Source of the DNA: SP5GCR1 sp965199685
GTDB lineage: Bacteria > Pseudomonadota > Gammaproteobacteria > Poriferisulfidales > Oxydemutatoraceae
DNA: 64,000 nucleotides
NCBI GenBank assembly: GCA_965199685.1
Contig: OZ241323.1
Coordinates: 2,418,001-2,482,000 of the forward strand
Reading direction: 5' to 3'
Below the pieces are notes generated by a model. It was not told where the DNA came from. It was given only the letters and a program-made list of their open reading frames with translations, and did not search any database. The translations under genes were made by a program, and so were the position numbers. This document shows, one piece after another, positions 61,207-64,000 of this stretch (position 1 is the stretch's first letter; every line of letters starts with the position of its first letter).

Positions 61207-62912
61207 ATTTATCAACTCATAACCCTAATGATCCAATTGAGAATCTTGCTATTGGTAAGATGATTGAGGTTGATGGTTCTCACATCGTTGCTGAGTTAAA
61301 TCCAAGCCTTTCTGAACTCTCGCGAGTATATGCAGGAGAAACCTATCCCATAGGGCAATTTGGATCCATTATCAGAATTCATTTTGGACGGCGACTTATT
61401 TATGCATTTGTTGGAAGATTAAGGATGAAATCTGAATTTCAAGCAGAACGAGGATTGGTTCCAACATCGTCCTCAGATGAAAGAATTATTGAAGCCGACC
61501 TATTCGCTGAGGGTGAGTGGATTAAAAAAGATACAGGTTGGGATCTTGATTTTGAGCGCGGAGTTTCAACCTATCCGCTCCCGCAGCAGACTGTTTATCT
61601 GACACCAAAAGCTGAGTTGCGATCTATCTATGGTAAAGGACAAGGTGCTGTTATTGAGCTGGGGCGACATGTTGGTTCTAAAGGAACTCCTTGTCTTGCC
61701 GATTTGAACGAACTGCTCGGCAAACATACAGCTGTTCTTGGTTCTACTGGTACTGGAAAATCAGGTACGGTAGCTGCCATCGTCCACAGTATCCTTGAGA
61801 GAGGCAAGGCAATGCAATACGAAAAATGGAAACCTCGGATAATCATTCTTGACCCTCATGGAGAATACAGTAGCGCATTCGCTGACAAAATTAGACTTTC
61901 CCCGGATGATGGAACATTAAATCTTCCATATTGGCTTTTGAACTTCCATGAAACAGTTACCTTGCTGATTGGAAAGACTGAATCTGCCGCACCATCACAG
62001 GCGAATATTATCAAGAGTGCACTCCTATCTGCTCGCGAAGAGGGAGCAAATCAGCTTGATCTTGACACCAACGGAATTACTATTGACTCACCGATTCCTT
62101 ATAAGTTATCAACACTTAAAAATAAAATTGAAGCAGGTAGAGATAAGCTTACAAAGAGTAAGCAAGACCCTTATAATTCAATACTTCACAAACTAGAAGT
62201 CTTAATGGCAGATGCCCGATTTAGATTTATGATGGAGGAATGGGATAATGATAGCTACGATCCGTTCCCTGCAATTATCAAACAACTTGTCGGAGATGGA
62301 CATCAACCAAGAATTATTGATCTATCTGGAATTCCTAATGAAATCGCCGGTATATCAAGTGCAAGTGTCGCTCGGACTTTATTTAGTCTAAAAATATGGC
62401 AGACTCAATCAGAACGGGAGTCTGATCCGGTACTATTGGTTTGTGAGGAAGCCCATCGTTATGTCCCAAATCGAGGTGAAGCACAATATGAGGCAGCCCA
62501 AGAAGCAATCAGGCGTATAGCTAAAGAAGGACGCAAATATGGCGTGGGACTTTTGTTGGTATCTCAGCGACCAAGCGAAGTTGAGTCAACAGTTCTTTCA
62601 CAATGTAATAGCTGGATTATTTTAAGAATTACAAATGAGGAAGACAGAGCACATGTCAGGTCGATACTGCCAGATTCAATGTCCGGTTTGACAAAGATGC
62701 TTTCCGGATTACGACGACAAGAAGCAATTTTTGTTGGCCAAGCCACAATGTTGCCTTCGCGTATTCTTATCCGATCTTTGACATCTGAACAACTACCAAA
62801 ATCAAATGATATTAATTTTGATGATGGGTGGCAAAATAATGCAATTACTGACAAGCAGATAAAAGAAATTGCCCATCGTTGGAGATATCAACGTCAAGAA
62901 AGCGTTAAATAA
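61203..62912 (+). CDS. HerA/FtsK-like ATPase of the SIR2-HerA defence pair
   Basis: A 569-residue HerA-type ATPase. An N-terminal HAS-barrel-like region (GKMIEVDGSHIVAEL; YPIGQFGSIIRI) is followed by Walker A GSTGTGKSGT near residue 180, then IIILDPHGEYSSAF, and Walker B PVLLVCEEAHRYVPN near residue 415. The sensor and Arg regions are KYGVGLLLVSQRPSEV and NSWIILRITNEEDRAHV. HerA forms hexameric DNA pumps; with SIR2 it assembles into a large antiviral complex. Translation is coupled to the SIR2 gene. Confidence 0.88.
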   Translation: MNLSTHNPNDPIENLAIGKMIEVDGSHIVAELNPSLSELSRVYAGETYPIGQFGSIIRIHFGRRLIYAFVGRLRMKSEFQAERGLVPTSSSDERIIEADLFAEGEWIKKDTGWDLDFERGVSTYPLPQQTVYLTPKAELRSIYGKGQGAVIELGRHVGSKGTPCLADLNELLGKHTAVLGSTGTGKSGTVAAIVHSILERGKAMQYEKWKPRIIILDPHGEYSSAFADKIRLSPDDGTLNLPYWLLNFHETVTLLIGKTESAAPSQANIIKSALLSAREEGANQLDLDTNGITIDSPIPYKLSTLKNKIEAGRDKLTKSKQDPYNSILHKLEVLMADARFRFMMEEWDNDSYDPFPAIIKQLVGDGHQPRIIDLSGIPNEIAGISSASVARTLFSLKIWQTQSERESDPVLLVCEEAHRYVPNRGEAQYEAAQEAIRRIAKEGRKYGVGLLLVSQRPSEVESTVLSQCNSWIILRITNEEDRAHVRSILPDSMSGLTKMLSGLRRQEAIFVGQATMLPSRILIRSLTSEQLPKSNDINFDDGWQNNAITDKQIKEIAHRWRYQRQESVK

Positions 62913-63098
62913 TTATGCCATCAATGGAAATATTGTGAACACAGAAGATTCGGGCTTGGTTAATACCGACGTTACTCCGTTTTTAGAACCATCTGCAAAG
63001 TTGGTTTTAATGATATTAGCTCAGCTATGTAGACTTTATCTCATGAGTAGACTTAACTTCACTAACAGTAAGGCACAAGCCGGAGGCAAGCGACTGAC

Positions 63099-64000
63099 GT
63101 GGCTTTGATTTCAGATTTTCTTTCTAAGGTACAGAACATACATGGAACTGGTAAAGCAACAGAACATTCTTACCGTTCTGCCTTTGAGAGGCTCTTCTCT
63201 AACTTAGGTGTCACTGCTCTAAACGAGCCAAAGCGGGTAAGATGCGGCGCACCTGACTTCATCCTCCAAAAAGGCGAAATTGTTATCGGTCATTTAGAAG
63301 CCAAAGACCTACAAATCTCCATTCGCCGAGAAATAAATGAAAACAACAAAATACAACAGGAACGCTACAAAGCTGCACTTCCCAACTTAATTTATACAAA
63401 CGGTCTAGACTGGGATTTTTATCGGAATGGCAATCTTATGGCTTCTGCTACCATAGCCAAATTTTTTAGAGATGGCGTTATTCCCAAGCCGGATCAATAT
63501 GCAAGATTGGAAAACCTTTTGTATGATTTCATTGCGCAACATCCTCAAACCATAACCAACCCTCGTGAATTAGCAGAACGCATGGCAGGCAAAGCAAGTC
63601 TTATTAAAGACGTGCTACACAATACCCTGCTCGAAGATGATAACTCTAGGACTGAGATTGCAGCACAGTATAAAGCATTCAAAGAAAACCTGATTCAAGG
63701 CATCAATACTGAGGACTTTGCAGACATTTATGCTGAGACTATCGCCTATGGCATGTTTGCTGCGCGCTTGCACGACATCACGGTAAACAGTTTTAGTCGT
63801 CAAAAAGCACTGGAATTATTACCCAAATCTAATCCTTTCCTGCGTAGCCTTTTCAGCTATGTGGCAGGTTCCGAACTTGATGATAGAATCGCTTGGATTA
63901 TTGATGACTTAGCCGACATCTTTCAGGCTTGCAATATAACCAAGCTCATGAAAGGTTTTGGAAAGCTGACAAGCCGAAATGATCCTTTTCTGCACTTCTA
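63099..64000 (+). CDS. N-terminal part of a type IIG/ISP-like restriction-modification enzyme
   Basis: An open frame from a GTG at 63099 (GGAGG 13 bases upstream; TTG at 63105 is an alternative) to the window end, 300 codons without a stop. The start domain has a PD-(D/E)XK nuclease pattern: GAPDFILQKGE then IGHLEAKDL near residues 49-68. A helical region follows, ending LTSRNDPFLHFY, which in type IIG/ISP enzymes comes just before the methyltransferase domain (DPxxHFYExFL). So the methylase and target-recognition parts should lie beyond the window. These large enzymes cut and methylate DNA as one polypeptide. It follows the SIR2-HerA pair on the same strand. Confidence 0.75.
   Translation, partial: MALISDFLSKVQNIHGTGKATEHSYRSAFERLFSNLGVTALNEPKRVRCGAPDFILQKGEIVIGHLEAKDLQISIRREINENNKIQQERYKAALPNLIYTNGLDWDFYRNGNLMASATIAKFFRDGVIPKPDQYARLENLLYDFIAQHPQTITNPRELAERMAGKASLIKDVLHNTLLEDDNSRTEIAAQYKAFKENLIQGINTEDFADIYAETIAYGMFAARLHDITVNSFSRQKALELLPKSNPFLRSLFSYVAGSELDDRIAWIIDDLADIFQACNITKLMKGFGKLTSRNDPFLHF

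Noticed and set aside
62869..63108. 79-codon frame after the HerA gene
   Set aside because: It starts inside the HerA gene at a TTG, has no ribosome site and overlaps the start of the next real gene; no family character.
1..64000. tRNA, rRNA, prophage integrase or transposase genes
   Set aside because: I looked for them in gaps and frames and saw no convincing example; the small repeats have no transposase within the window. A tRNA scan could still find one I missed.

Overview
This 64-kb window looks like part of a gammaproteobacterial chromosome, probably from a host-associated lineage. The basis is the core genes: hslV-hslU, a DUF971 gene, ubiE-ubiJ-ubiB, uvrD, an APH-type homoserine kinase and a DnaQ-like proofreading exonuclease all have gammaproteobacterial layout and sequence character. 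A type III secretion (T3SS) operon, a 5060-residue GLUG-repeat surface protein, many TPR proteins, heavy repeat load and several decaying genes fit a symbiont or pathogen. I cannot name a genus from sequence alone.

Layout. 0-16.2 kb: the end of a membrane protein gene, then one giant secreted GLUG-repeat protein built from eight modules. 16.4-23 kb: small membrane proteins, two broken copies of ATP-synthase epsilon (one fused to remnants of gamma and beta) on either side of a YhdJ-like DNA methyltransferase and its presumed restriction enzyme, a lipase stub, and a HicB-like pair. 23-29.8 kb: four TPR genes on the minus strand around a cassette with a NYN-domain nuclease, a small coiled-coil membrane protein and four copies of a tiny two-hairpin RNA gene with its own promoter and terminator. 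29.9-43.9 kb: mostly housekeeping (thrB; TRAP transporter dctQM and dctP; family 25 glycosyltransferase; uvrD; ubiB, ubiJ, ubiE; DUF971; hslU, hslV). 44.8-54 kb: a T3SS operon (needle protein, needle-chaperone-like protein, SctJ, SctK, SctL, CesT-type chaperone, a fused PP2C phosphatase/HATPase regulator, SctN, SctO, SctP). The export apparatus, secretin and SctQ are not in the window. 54-64 kb: a defence-like accessory region with a second NYN gene between duplicated hairpins, a PD-(D/E)XK-like protein, a tandemly duplicated exonuclease plus GIY-YIG gene pair with one copy of each decayed, a SIR2-HerA pair, and the start of a large type IIG/ISP-like restriction-modification enzyme.

A family of short repeats with inverted ends (CTGTTGAAAAAGTA ... 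TACTTTTTCAACAG) fills most intergenic gaps. In one place it sits inside the T3SS operon between 21-bp direct repeats that each carry a ribosome binding site and start codon. Elsewhere it supplies the start codon of uvrD and the stop codon of the glycosyltransferase. The most novel-looking signal is the repeated pairing of a NYN-type nuclease gene and a small coiled-coil membrane protein with duplicated, promoter-bearing, structured RNA elements. It occurs twice in the window with unrelated RNA sequences.
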